DNA of 64,000 nucleotides. It comes from Sipunculus nudus (Eukaryota > Annelida > Sipuncula > Golfingiida > Sipunculidae). Positions 1 through 14,300 of the stretch are shown one piece after another. Under the pieces are notes generated by a model. It saw nothing but the letters and a program-made list of their open reading frames with translations. It was not told the origin of the DNA and searched no databases. Position 1 is the stretch's first letter, and every line of letters begins with the position of its first letter. Both the position numbers and the translations under genes were made by a program. Location: contig CM049308.1 in NCBI GenBank assembly GCA_026874595.1, positions 97,328,624 through 97,392,623 on the forward strand, in the 5' to 3' direction.

Positions 1-1764
1 CCGACAGTAATCATTACAGAAAAATTGATGTATCATCAAGTCCGTCAGTATCCGACAGTAATCATAACATAAAAATTCATGCATCATCAAGTCCGTCAGA
101 ATCCGACAGTAATCATAACAGAAAAATGGATGTATCGTCAAGTCCCTCAGTATCCGACAGTAATCAGAACATAAAAATGGATGTATCATCAATTCCGTCA
201 GAATCCGACAGTAATCACAACATAAAAATGGATGTATCATCAATTCCGTCAAAATCCGACAGTTAGCATAACATAAAAATGGATGTATCATCAATTCCGT
301 CAGAATCCGACAGTAATCACAACATAAAAATGGATGTATCATCAATTCCGTCAGAATCCGACAGTAATCACAACATAAAAATGGATGTATCATCAATTCC
401 GTCAGAATCCGACAGTAATCACAACGTAAAAATGGATGTATCATCAATTCCGTCAGAATCCGACAGTAATCATAACATAAAAATGGAAGTATCATCAATT
501 CCGTCAGAATCCGACAGTAATCATAACATAAAAATGGATGTATCATCAATTCCGTCAGAATCCGACAGTAATCACAACATAAAAATGGATGTATCATCAA
601 TTCCGTCAGAATCCGACAGTAATCATAACAGAAAAAATGAATGTATCATCAAGTCCGTCAGAATCCGACAGTAATCATAACATAAAAATTGATGCATCAT
701 CAATTCAGTCAGAATCCGACAGTACTCATTACAGAAAAATTGATGTATCATCAAGTCCGTCAGTATCCGACAGTAATCATAACATAAAAATCCATGCATC
801 ATCAAGTCCGTCAGAATCCGACAGTAATCATAACAGAAAAATGGATGTATCGTCAAGTCCCTCAGTATCCGACAGTAATCAGAACATAAAAATGGATGTA
901 TCATCAATTCCGTCAGAATCCGACAGTAATCACAACATAAAAATGGATGTATCATCAATTCCGTCAAAATCCGACAGTTATCATAACATAAAAATGGATG
1001 TATCATCAATTCCGTCAGAATCCGACAGTAATCACAACATAAAAATGGATGTATCATCAATTCCGTCAGAATCCGACAGTAATCATAACATAAAAATGGA
1101 AGTATCATCAATTCCGTGAGAATCCGACAGTAATCACAACATAAAAATGGAAGTATCATCAAGTCCGTCAGAATAAGATAGTAATCATAACATAAAAATG
1201 GATGTATCATCAATTCCGTCAGAATCCGACAGTAATCACCACATAAAAATGGATGTATCATCAATTCCGTCAGAATCCGACAGTAATCACAACGTAAAAA
1301 TGGATGTATCATCAATTCCGTCAGAATCCGACAGTAATCATAACATAAAAATGGAAGTATCATCAATTCCGTCAGAATCCGACAGTAATCATAACATAAA
1401 AATGGATGTATCATCAATTCCGTCAGAATCCGACAGTAATCATAACATTAAAATGGATGTATCATCAATTCCGTCAGAATCCGACAGTAATCACAACATA
1501 AAAATGGATGTATCATCAAGTGCGTCAGAATCGGACAGTAATCATAACATAAAATTCGATGCATCATCAATTCCGTCAGAATCCGACAGTAATCATAACA
1601 TGAAAATTGATACATCATCAAGTACGTCAGAATCTGACAGTAAACATAACATAAAAATTGATGCATCATCAATTCCGTCAGAATACGACAGTAATCATAA
1701 CATAAAAATCGATGCATCATCAATTCTGTCAGAATCCGACAGTAATCATAATTTAAAAAGTTGA

Positions 1765-2370
1765 TGTATCATCAAGTCCGTCAGAACCGACATAAATCAT
1801 AACAGAAAAATGGATGTATTATCAAGTTCGTCTGATCCAGCACTAATCATAACAGAAAAATGGATGTATTTTCAAGTCCATCAGAACCGACACTAATCAT
1901 AACAGAAAAATGGATGTATTATGAAGTCCGTCAGAACCGACACTAATCATAACAGAAAAATTGATGTATTATCAAGTCCGTCAGATCCAACACTAATCAT
2001 AACTAAAAAATGGATGTTTTATCAAATCCGTCAGATCCAACACTAATCAAAACATAAAAATGGATGTATTATCAATTCCGTCAGAATCCGACAGTAATCA
2101 TAACAGAAAAATGGATGTATCGTCAAGTCCCTCAGTATCCGACAGTAATCAGAACATAAAAATGGATGTATCATCAATTCCGTCAGAATCCGACAGTAAT
2201 CACAACATAAAAATGGATGTATCATCAATTCCGTCAAAATCCGACAGTTATCATAACAGAAAAATTGATGTATTATCAAGTCCGTCAGATCCAACACTAA
2301 TCATAACTAAAAAATGGATGTTTTATCAAATCCGTCAGATCCAACACTAATCAAAACATAAAAATGGATG
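1765..2370. repeat. Diverged 50/51-bp variant block in the 51-bp array
   Basis: Units here carry a distinct variant set: GAACCGACACTAATCATAAC or GATCCAACACTAATCATAAC replaces GAATCCGACAGTAATCATAAC, with GTATTATCAAG replacing GTATCATCAAT. Several units are one base short, which breaks the 17-codon frame. A few ordinary units (about 2,060-2,255) are interleaved. The same variant cluster recurs at about 4,411-4,590, 5,836-6,013, 6,904-7,212, 9,196-9,355 and 11,186-11,345, so it works as a landmark for higher-order blocks. Confidence 0.85.
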
Positions 2371-3614
2371 TATTATCAATTCCGTCAGAATCCGACAGTA
2401 ATCATAACAGAAAAAATGAATGTATCATCAAGTCCGTCAGAATCCGACAGTAATCATAACATAAAAATTGATGCATCATCAATTCAGTCAGAATCCGACA
2501 CTAATCATTACAGAAAAATTGATGTATCATCAAGTCCGTCAGTATCCGACAGTAATCATAACATAAAAATTCATGCATCATCAAGTCCGTCAGAATCTGA
2601 CAGTAATCATAACAGAAAAATGGATGTATCGTCAAGTCCCTCAGAATCCGACAGTAATCATAACAGAAAAATGGATGTATCGTCAAGTCCCTCAGTATCC
2701 GACAGTAATCAGAACATAAAAATGGATGTATCATCAATTCCGTCAGAATCCGACAGTAATCACAACATAAAAATGGATGTATCATCAATTCCGTCAGAAT
2801 CCGACAGTAATCACAACATAAAAATGGAAGTATCATCAATTCCGTCAGAATCCGACAGTAATTATAACATAAAAATGGATGTATCATCAATTCCGTCAGA
2901 ATACGACAGTAATCACAATATAAAAATGGATGTATCATCAATTCCGTCAGAATCCGACAGTAATCACAACATAGAAATGGATGTATCATCAAGTCCGTCA
3001 GAATCCGACAGTAATCATAACATAAAAATGTAAGTATCATCAAGTCCGTCAGAATACGACAGTAATCATAACATAAAAATGGAAGTATCATCAATTCCGT
3101 CAGAATCCGACAGTAATCACAACATAAAAATGGAAGTATCATCAATTCCGTCAGAATCCGACAGTAATCACAACATAAAAATGGATGTATCATCAAGTCC
3201 GTCAGAATCCGACAGTCATCATAACATAAAAATTGATGCATCATCAATTCCGTCAGAATCCGACAGTAATCATAACATAAAAATGGATGTATCATCAAGT
3301 CCGTCAGAATCCGACAGTAATCACAACATAAAAATGGATGTATCATCAATTCCGTGAGAATCCGACAGTAATCATAACATAAAAATGGAAGTATCATCAA
3401 TTCCGTCAGAATCCGAAAGTAATCACAACATAAAAATGGATGTATCATCAATTCCGTCAGAATCCGACAGTAATCACAACATAGAAATGGATATATCATC
3501 AAGTCCGTCAGAATCCGACAGTAATCATAACATAAAAATGTAAGTATCATCAAGTCCGTCAAATTACGACAGTAATCATAACATAAAAATGGAAGTATCA
3601 TCAATTCCGTCAGA

Positions 3615-6230
3615 ATCCGACAGTAATCACAACATAAAAATGGATGTATCATCAATTCCGTCAGAATCCAACAGTATTCACAACATAAAAATGGATGTAT
3701 CATCAATTCCGTCAGAATCCGACAGTAATCATAAACTAAAAATGGAAGTATCATCAATTACGTCAGAATCCGACAGTAATCACAACATAAAAATGGAAGT
3801 ATCATCAATTCCGTCAGAATCCGACAGTAATCACAACATAAAAATGGATGTATCATCAAGTCCGTCAGAATACGACGGTCATCATAACATAAAAATTGAT
3901 GCATCATCAATTCCGTCAGAATCCGACAGTAATCATAACATAAAAATGGATGTATCATCAAGTCCGTCAGAATCCGACAGTAATCACAACATAAAAATGG
4001 ATGTATCATGTATTGCGTCAGAATCGGACAGTAATCATAACATAAAATTCGATGCATCATCAATTCCGTCAGAATCCGACAGTAATCATAACATGAAAAT
4101 TGATACATCATCAAGTACGTCAGAATCTGACAGTAAACATAACATAAAAATTGATGCATCATCAATTCCGACAGAATCCGACAGTAATCATAACATAAAA
4201 ATGGATGTATCATCAATTCCGTCAGAATCCAACAGTAATCACAACATAAAAATGGACGTATCATCAATTCCGTCAGAATCCGACAGTAATCACAACATAG
4301 AAATGGATGTATCATCAAGTCCGTCAGAATACGACAGTAATCATAACATAAAAATCGATGCATCATCAATTCTGTCAGAATCCGACAGTAATCATAATTT
4401 AAAAAGTTGATGTATCATCAAGTCCGTCAGAACCGACATAAATCATAACAGAAAAATGGATGTATTATCAAGTTCGTCTGATCCAGCACTAATCATAACA
4501 GAAAAATGGATGTATTTTCAAGTCCATCAGAACCGACACTAATCATAACAGAAAAATGGATGTATTATGAAGTCCGTCAGAACCGACAGTAATCATAACA
4601 TAAAAATGGAAGTATCATCAATTACGTCAGAATCCGACAGTAATCACAACATAAAAATTGATGCATCATCAATTCCGTCAGAATACGACAGTCATCATAA
4701 CATAAAAATTGATGCATCATCAATTCCGTCAGAATCCGACAGTAATCATAACATAAAAATGGATGTATCATCAAGTCCGTCAGAATCCGACAGTAATCAC
4801 AACATAAAAATGGATGTATCATGAATTGCGTCAAAATCGGACAGTAATCATAACATAAAATTCGATGCATCATCAATTCCGTCAGAATCCGACAGTAATC
4901 ACAACATAAAAATGGATGTATCATCAATTCCGTCAGAATCCGACAGTATTCACAACATAAAAATGGATGTATCATCAATTCCGTCAGAATCCGACAGTAA
5001 TCATAAACTAAAAATGGAAGTATCATCAATTATGTCAGAATCCGACAGTAATCACAACATAAAAATGGAAGTATCATCAATTCCGTCAGAATCCGACAGT
5101 AATCACAACATAAAAATGGATGTATCATCAAGTCCGTCAGAATACGACGGTCATCATAACATAAAAATTGATGCATCATCAATTCCGTCAGAATCCGACA
5201 GTAATCACAACATAAAAATGGAAGTATCATCAATTCCGTCAGAATCCGACAGTAATCACAACATAAAAATGGATGTATCATCAAGTCCGTCAGAATACGA
5301 CGGTCATCATAACATAAAAATTGATGCATCATCAATTCCGTCAGAATCCGACAGTAATCATAACATAAAAATGGATGTATCATCAAGTCCGTCAGAATCC
5401 GACAGTAATCACAACATAAAAATGGATGTATCATGTATTGCGTCAGAATCGGACAGTAATCATAACATAAAATTCGATGCATCATCAATTCCGTCAGAAT
5501 CCGACAGTAATCATAACATGAAAATTGATACATCATCAAGTACGTCAGAATCTGAGAGTAAACATAACATAAAAATTGATGCATCATCAATTCCGACAGA
5601 ATCCGACAGTAATCATAACATAAAAATGGATGTATCATCAATTCCGTCAGAATCCAACAGTAATCACAACATAAAAATGGACGTATCATCAATTCCGTCA
5701 GAATCCGACAGTAATCACAACATAGAAATGGATGTATCATCAAGTCCGTCAGAATACGACAGTAATCATAACATAAAAATCGATGCATCATCAATTCTGT
5801 CAGAATCCGACAGTAATCATAATTTAAAAAGTTGATGTATCATCAAGTCCGTCAGAACCGACATAAATCATAACAGAAAAATGGATGTATTATCAAGTTC
5901 GTCTGATCCAGCACTAATCATAACAGAAAAATGGATGTATTTTCAAGTCCATCAGAACCGACACTAATCATAACAGAAAAATGGATGTATTATGAAGTCC
6001 GTCAGAACCGACAGTAATCATAACATAAAAATGGAAGTATCATCAATTACGTCAGAATCCGACAGTAATCACAACATAAAAATTGATGCATCATCAATTC
6101 CGTCAGAATACGACAGTCATCATAACATAAAAATTGATGCATCATCAATTCCGTCAGAATCCGACAGTAATCATAACATAAAAATGGATGTATCATGAAT
6201 TGCGTCAAAATCGGACAGTAATCATAACAT
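3615..6230. repeat. Two tandem copies of a 1,425-bp higher-order block
   Basis: The landmark AAAAAGTTGA followed by the variant block ends at 4,410 and again at 5,835, exactly 1,425 bp apart (28 units less three 1-bp-short units). The downstream stretch starting at 4,567 reappears at 5,992, also 1,425 bp away. Upstream, the rare variant AGTATTCACAAC lies at 3,673 and 4,945, only 1,272 bp apart. The 153-bp difference equals the three-unit duplication at 5,065-5,370. The second copy also lacks one 51-bp unit just before 6,198. Confidence 0.85.
5065..5370. repeat. 153-bp three-unit tandem duplication
   Basis: Three consecutive 51-bp units (5,065-5,217) are repeated immediately at 5,218-5,370, including the rare variants GAATACGACGGTCATC and the GATGCATCATC unit. 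The earlier 1,425-bp copy has this trio once, so the duplication arose after the larger block was copied. Confidence 0.88.
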
Positions 6231-9200
6231 AAAATTCGATGCATCATCAATTCCGTCAGAATCCGACAGTAATCATAACATGAAAATTGATACATCATCA
6301 AGTACGTCAGAATCTGACAGTAAACATAACATAAAAATTGATGCATCATCAATTCCGTCAGAATCCGACAGTAATCATAACATAAAAATGGATGTATCAT
6401 CTATTCCGTCAGAATCCGACAGTAATCACAACATAAAAATGGATGTATCATCAAGTGCGTCGGAATCGGACAGTAATCACAACATAAAAATGGATGTATC
6501 ATGAAGTGCCTCAGAATCTGACAGTAATCATAACATAAAAATTGATGCATCATCAATTCAGTCAGAATCCGACACTAATCATAACAGAAAAATGGATGTA
6601 TCATCAAGTACGTCAGAATCCGACAGTAATCATAACATAAACATTGATGCATCATCAATTCAGTCAGAATCCGACAGTAATCAGAATATAAAAATTGAAG
6701 CATCATCAATTCCGTCAGAATCCCACCGTGATCATAACATAAAAATGGATGTATCATCAAGTGCGTCAGAATCGGACAGTAATCATTACATAAAAATTGA
6801 TGCATCATCAAGTCCGTCAGAATACGACAGTCATCATAACATAAAAATGGATGTATCATCAATTCCGTCAGAATCCGACAGTAATCATAATTTAAAAAGT
6901 TGATGTATCATCAAGTCCGTCAGAACCGACATAAATCATAACAGAAAAATGGATCTATTATCAAGTTCGTCTGATCCAGCACTAATCATAACAGAAAAAT
7001 GGATGTATTTTCAAGTCCATCAGAACCGACACTAATCATAACAGAAAAATGGATGTTTTATGAAGTCCGTCAGAACCGACACTAATCATAACAGAAAAAT
7101 TGATGTATTATCAAGTCCGTCAGATCCAACACTAATCATAACTAAAAAATGGATGTTTTATCAAATCCGTCAGATCCAACACTAATCAAAACATAAAAAT
7201 GGATGTATTATCAATTCCGTCAGAATCCGACAGTAATCATAACAGAAAAAATGAATGTATCATCAAGTCCGTCAGAATCCGACAGTAATCATAACATAAA
7301 AATTGATGCATCATCTATTCAGTCAGAATCCGACAGTAATCATTACAGAAAAATTGATGTATCATCAAGTCCGTCAGTATCCGACAGTAATCATAACATA
7401 AAAATTCATGCATCATCAAGTCCGTCAGAATCCGACAGTAATCATAACAGAAAAATGGATGTATCGTCAAGTCCCTCAGTATCCGACAGTAATCATAACA
7501 TAAAATGGATGTATCATTAAGTCCCTCAGAATCCGACAGTAATTACAACCTAAAAATGGATGTATCATCAATTCCGTCTGTATCCGACAGTAATCACAAC
7601 ATAGAAATGGATGTATCATCAAGTCCGTCAGAATCCGACAGTAATCATAACATAAAAATGTAAGTATCATCAAGTCCGTCAGAATACGACAGTAATCATA
7701 ACATAAAAATGGATGTATCATCAATTCCGTCAGAATCCGACAGTAATCACAACATAAAAATGGATGTATCATCAATTCCGTCAGAATCCGACAGTAATCA
7801 CAACATAAAAATGGATGTATCATCAATTCCGTCAGAATCCGACAGTAATCACAACATAAAAATGGATGTATCATCAATTCCGTCAAAATCCGACAGTAAT
7901 CACAACATAAAAATGGATGTATCATCAATTCCGTCAAAATCCGACAGTTATCATAACATAAAAATGGAAGTATCATCAATTCCGTCAGAATCCGACAGTA
8001 ATCACAACATAAAAATGGATGTATCATCAATTCCGTCAGAATCCGACAGTTTTCACAACATAAAAATGGATGTATCATCAATTCCGTCAGAATACGACTG
8101 TCATCATAACATAAAAATTGATGCATCATCAATTCCGTCAGAATCCGACAGTAATCATAACATAAAAATGGATATATCATCAAGTCCCTCAGAATCCGAC
8201 AGTAATCACAACATAAAAATGGATGTATCATGAATTGCGTCAGAATCGGACAGTAATCATAACATAAAATTCGATGCATCATCAATTCCGTCAGAATCCG
8301 ACAGTAATCATAACATGAAAATTGATACATCATCAAGTACGTCAGAATCTGACAGTAAACATAACATAAAAATTGATGCATCATCAATTCCGTCAGAATC
8401 CGACAGTAATCATAACATAAAAATTGATGTATCATCAATTCCGTCAGAATCCGACAGTAATCACAACATAAAAATGGATGTATCATCAAGTGCGTCGGAA
8501 TCGGACAGTAATCACAACATAAAAATGGATGTATCATGAAGTGCCTCAGAATCTGACAGTAATCATAACATAAAAATTGATGCATCATCAATTCAGTCAG
8601 AATCCGACACTAATCATAACAGAAAAATGGATGTATCATCAAGTACGTCAGAATCCGACAGTAATCATAACATAAACATTGATGCATCATCAATTCAGTC
8701 AGAATCCGACAGTAATCAGAATATAAAAATTGAAGCATCATCAATTCCGTCAGAATCCCACCGTGATCATAACATAAAAATGGATGTATCATCAAGTGCG
8801 TCAGAATCGGACAGTAATCATTACATAAAAATTGATGCATCATCAATTCCGTCAGAATCCGACAGTAATCATAATTTAAAAAATTGATGTATCATTAAGT
8901 CCGTCAGAATCCGACAGTAATCATAACAGAAAAAATGGATGTATCATCAAGTCCGTCAGAATCCGACAGTAATCATAACATAAAAATTGAAGCATCATCA
9001 ATTCTGTCAGAATCCGACAGTGATCATAGCATGAAAAATGGATGTATCATCAAGTGCGTCAGAATCGGAGAGTAATCATAACATAAAAATTGATGCATCA
9101 TCAAGTCCGTCAGAATACGACAGTAATCATAACATAAAAATCGATGCATCATCAATTCTGTCAGAATCCGACAGTAATCATAATTTAAAAAGTTGATGTA

Positions 9201-9953
9201 TCATCAAGTCCGTCAGAACCGACATAAATCATAACAGAAAAATTGATGTATTATCAAGTCCGTCAGATCCAACACTAATCATAACTAAAAAATGGATGTT
9301 TTATCAAATCCGTCAGATCCAACACTAATCAAAACATAAAAATGGATGTATTATCAATTCCGTCAGAATCCGACAGTAATCATAACAGAAAAAATGAATG
9401 TATCATCAAGTCCGTCAGAATCCGACAGTAATCATAACATAAAAATTGATGCATCATCAATTCAGTCAGAATCCGACAGTAATCATTACAGAAAAATTGA
9501 TGTATCATCAAGTCCGTCAGTATCCGACAGTAATCATAACATAAAAATTCATGCATCATCAATTCCGTCAGAATCCGACAGTAATCATAACAGAAAAATG
9601 GATGTATCGTCAAGTCCCTCAGTATCCGACAGTAATCATAACATAAAATGGATGTATCATTAAGTCCCTCAGAATCCGACAGTAATTACAACCTAAAAAT
9701 GGATGTATCATCAATTCCGTCTGTATCCGACAGTAATCATAACATAAAAATGGATGTATCATTAAGTCCGTCAGTATCCGACAGTAATCATAACATAAAA
9801 ATGGATGTATCATTAAGTCCGTCAGAATCCGTCAGTAATTACAAACGAAAAATGGATGTATCATCAATTCCGTCAGAATCCGACAGTAATCATAACATAA
9901 AAATGGATGTATCATCAATTCCGTCAGAATCCGACAGTAATCATAACATGAAA

Positions 9954-10361
9954 ATTGATACATCATCAAGTACGTCAGAATCCGACAGTAATCATAACAT
10001 AAAAATTGATGCATCATCAATTCCGTCAGAATCCGACAGTAATCATAACATGAAAATTGATACATCATCAAGTCCGTCAGAATCCGACAGTAATCATAAC
10101 ATAAAAATTGATGCATCATCAATTCCGTCAGAATCCGACAGTAATCATAACATGAAAATTGATACATCATCAAGTCCGTCAGAATCCGACAGTAATCATA
10201 ACATAAAAATTGATGCATCATCAATTCCGTCAGAATCCGACAGTAATCATAACATGAAAATTGATACATCATCAAGTACGTCAGAATCCGACAGTAATCA
10301 TAACATAAAAATTGATGCATCATCAATTCCGTCAGAATCCGACAGTAATCATAACATGAAA
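9954..10361. repeat. 102-bp dimeric higher-order units
   Basis: Two variant 51-bp units alternate strictly: one with ATTGATACATCATCAAGT and one with ATTGATGCATCATCAATT followed by AACATGAAA. Four consecutive 102-bp dimers are seen, and the pattern continues less regularly to about 10,760. There a 154-bp step repeats the variant CGTCAAGAATACGACAG at about 10,588 and 10,742. This is the most homogeneous part of the 51-bp array. Confidence 0.85.
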
Positions 10362-11350
10362 ATTGATACATCATCAATTCCGTCAGAATCCGACAGTAAT
10401 CAAAACATAAAAATTGATGCATCATCAATTCCGTCAGAATCCGACAGTAATCAAAACATAAAAATTGATGCATCATCAATTCCGTCAGAATCCGACAGTA
10501 ATCATAACATGAAAATTGATACATCATCAAGTACGTCAGAATCCGACAGTAATCATAACATAAAAATTGATGCATCATCAATTCCGTCAAGAATACGACA
10601 GTAATCAAAACATAAAAATTGATGCATCATCAATTCCGTCAGAATCCGACAGTAATCATAACATGAAAATTTATACATCATCAAGTACGTCAGAATCCGA
10701 CAGTAATCATAACATAAAAATTGATGCATCATCAATTCCGTCAAGAATACGACAGTAATCATAACATGAAAATTGATACATCATCAATTCCGTCAGAATC
10801 CGACAGTAATCAAAACATAAAAATTGATGCATCATCAATTCCGTCAGAATCCGACAGTATTCATAACATAAAAATTGATGCATCATCAATTCCGTCAGAA
10901 TCCGACAGTAATCATAACATAAAAATTGAAGCATCATCAATTCCGTCAGAATCCCACCGTGATCATAACATAAAAATTGAAGCATCATCAATTCCGTCAG
11001 AATCCCACCGTGATCATAACATAAAAATGGATGTATCATCAAGTGCGTCAGAATCGGACAGTAATCATTACATAAAAAATTGATACATCATCAAGTCCGT
11101 CAGAATCGGACAGTTATCATAACATAAAAATTGATGCATCATCAATTCCGTCAGAATCCGACAGTAATCATAATTTAAAAAATTGATGTATCATCAAGTA
11201 CGTCAGAACCGATACAAATCATAACAGAAAAATGGATGTATCATCAAGTTCGTCAGATCCAACACTAATCATAACATAAAAATGGATGTATTATCAAGTC
11301 CGTCAGAATCCGACAGTAACCATCACGAAAAAAAAGATGTATCATCAATT

Positions 11351-11388
11351 GTATATATATGTGTGTGTGTGTGTGTGTATGCATATGT
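11351..11388. repeat. TA/TG microsatellite at the satellite junction
   Basis: A short TA run followed by about nine GT dinucleotides (11,361-11,378), then TATGCATATG. It separates the end of the 51-bp array from the start of the 92-bp array. Together with about 15 further bases it is the only sequence between two unrelated satellites. Confidence 0.95.
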
Positions 11389-14300
11389 TAAAGTGTAATG
11401 GTTGATATACTAGGACCCTCCAGTCTACAGGGGAACAAACTGAGATCCCACAACTCTACAGGAGAACAACCTGAGAACACATCAATCTATACGAGAATAT
11501 ATTATGACCCACCAGTCTACAGGGGAACAAACTGAGAACCCATCACTCTACAGGAGAACAACCTGAGAACACATCAATCTATACGAGAATATACTAGGAC
11601 CCACCAGTCTACAGGAGAACAGACTGAGAACCCACCCATCTACAGGAGAACAACCTGATAAGACATCAATCTATACGAGAATTTACTAGGACCCACCAGT
11701 CTACAGGGGAACAAACTGAGAACCAACCACTCTACAGGAGAACAACCTGAGAACACATCAATCTATACGAGAATATACTAGGACCCTCCAGTCTACAGGG
11801 GAACAAACTGAGAACACATCAATCTATACGAGAATATACTAGGACCCTCCAGTCTATAGAAGAACAAACTGAGAACCCACCAGTCTACAGGAGAACAACC
11901 TGAGAACACATCCATCTATACGAGAATATACTAGGACCCACCAGTCTACAGGGGAACAAACTGAGAACCCACCACTCTACAGGAGAACAACCTGATAACA
12001 CATCTATCTATACGAGAATATACTAGGACCGTCCAGTCTACAGGAGAACAGACTGAGAAACCACCACTCTACAGGAGAACAACCTGAGAACACATCATTC
12101 TATACGAGAATATACTAGGACCCTCCAGTCTACAGGGGAACAAACTGAGAACCCACCACTCTACAGGAGAACAACCTGAGACCACATCAATCTATACGAG
12201 AATATACTAGGACCCACCAGTCTACAGGAGAACAGACTGAGAACCCACCACTCTACAGGAGAACAACCTGATAACACATCAATCTATCCGAGAATATACT
12301 AGGACCCACCAGTCTACAGCGGAACAAACTGAGAACCCACCACTCTACAGGAGAACAACCTGAGAACACATCAATCTATACGAGAATATACTAGGACCCA
12401 CCAGTTTACAGGAGAACAGACTGAGAACCCAGCACTCTACAGGAGAACAACCTGAGAACACATCAATCTATACGAGAATATACTAGGACCCTCCAGTCTA
12501 CAGAAGAACAAACTGAGAACCCACCAGTCTACAGGAGAACAACCTGAGAACACATCCATCGATACGAGAATATACTAGGACCCACCAGTCTAAAGGAGAA
12601 CAGACTGAGAACCCACCACTCTACAGGAGAACAACCTGAGAACACATCCATCTATACGAGAATATACTAGGACCCACCAGTCTACAAGGGAACAAACTGA
12701 GAACACATCAATCTAAACGAGAATATACTAGGACCCACCAGTCTACAGGGGAACAAACTGAGAACAAATCCATCTATACGAGAATATACTAGGACCGTCC
12801 AGTCTACAAGGGAACAAACTGAGAACACATCAATCTAAACGAGAATATACTAGGACCCACCAGTCTACAGGGGAACAAACTGAGAACCCACCACTCTACA
12901 GGAGAACAACCTGAGAACACATCCATCTATACGAGAATATACTAGGACCCACCAGTCTACAGGGGAACAAACTGAGAACCCACCACTCTACAGGAGAACA
13001 ACCTGAAAACACATCCATCGATACGAGAATATACTAGGACCCACCAGTCTACAGGAGAACAGACTGAGAACGGACCACTCTACAGGAGAACAACCTGAGA
13101 ACACATCAATCTATACGAGAATATACTAGGACCCACCAGTCTACAGGAGAACAAACTGAGAACCCACCACTCTACAGGAGATCAACCTGATAACACATCT
13201 ATCTATACGAGAATATACTAGGACCGACCAGTCTACAGGAGAACAGACTGAGAACCCATCACTCTACAGGAGAACAACCTGATAACACATCAATCTATAC
13301 GAGAATATACTAGGACCCACCAGTCTACAGTGGAACAAACTGAGAACCCACCACTCTACAGGAGAACAACCTGAGAACACATCAATCTATACGAGAATAT
13401 ACTAGGACCCACCAGTCTACAGGAGAACAGACTGAGAACCCACCACTCTACAGTAGAACAACCTGAGAACACATCAATCAATACGATAATATACTAGGAC
13501 CCTCCAGTCTACAGAAGAACAAACTGAGAACCCACCAGTCTACAGGAGAACAACCTGAAAACACATCAATGTATACGAGAATATACTAGGACCCTCCAGT
13601 CTACAGGGGAACAAACTAAGAACACATCAATCTATACGAGAATGTACTAGGACCCACCAGTCTACAGGAGAACAAACTGAGAACCCACCACTCTACAGGA
13701 AAACAACCTGATAACACATATATCTATACGAGAATATACTAGGACCCACCAGTCTACAGGAGAACAGACTGAGAACCCACCACTCTACAGGAGAACAACC
13801 TGATAACACATCAATCTATACGAGAAAATACTAGGACCCACCAGTCTACAGAGGAACAAACTGAGAACCCACCACTCTACAGGAGAACAACCTGAGAACA
13901 CATCAATCTATACGAGAATATACTAGGACCCACCAGTCTACAGGAGAACACACGGAGAACCCACCACTCTACAGGAGAACAACCTGAGAACACATCAATC
14001 TATACGAGAATATACTAGGACCCGCCAGTCTACAGGGGAACAAACTGAGAACCCACCAGTCTACAGGAGAACAACCTGAGAACACATCCAACTATACGAG
14101 AATATACTAGGACCCACCAGTGTACAGGGGAACAAACTGAGAACCCACCACTCTACAGGAGAACAACCTGAAAACACACCAATCTATACGAGAATATACT
14201 AGGACCCACCAGTTTACAGGGGAACAGACTGAGAACCCACCCATCTACAGGAGAACAACCTGAGAACACATTCGTCTATACGAGAATATACTAGGACCCA

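Larger units (their letters stand above)
1..11346. repeat. 51-bp satellite array (about 220 units)
   Basis: Continuous head-to-tail array of a 51-bp unit. On the + strand a typical unit begins ATGGATGTATCATCAATTCC and ends CATAACATAAAA. It enters from the left edge, so its true length is unknown. Neighbouring units differ by a few substitutions (att/agt, gat/gaa, gta/gca/aca, cat/cac) or by 1-bp indels. Because 51 = 3 x 17, one frame on each strand stays open for many units. The + frame reads as a 17-residue Ser/Asp/Asn-rich repeat (MDVSSIPSESDSNHNIK) and the - frame as a Leu/Cys/Tyr-rich repeat (LMIHPFLCYDYCRILTE). Most unit-to-unit changes alter the + peptide, and the frames are cut by TGA and TAA (for example near 1,117, 3,031, 3,355, 4,822 and 8,231). 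I read it as non-coding satellite DNA. Confidence 0.97.

Noticed and set aside
279-10604. Long repetitive ORFs on both strands that look like Ser/Asp-rich or Cys/Tyr-rich proteins
   Set aside because: They follow from a 51-bp period (17 codons). Both strands are open at once, most unit differences change the peptide, stops and 1-bp indels interrupt every few hundred codons, and no splice, start-context or polyadenylation signal accompanies them.
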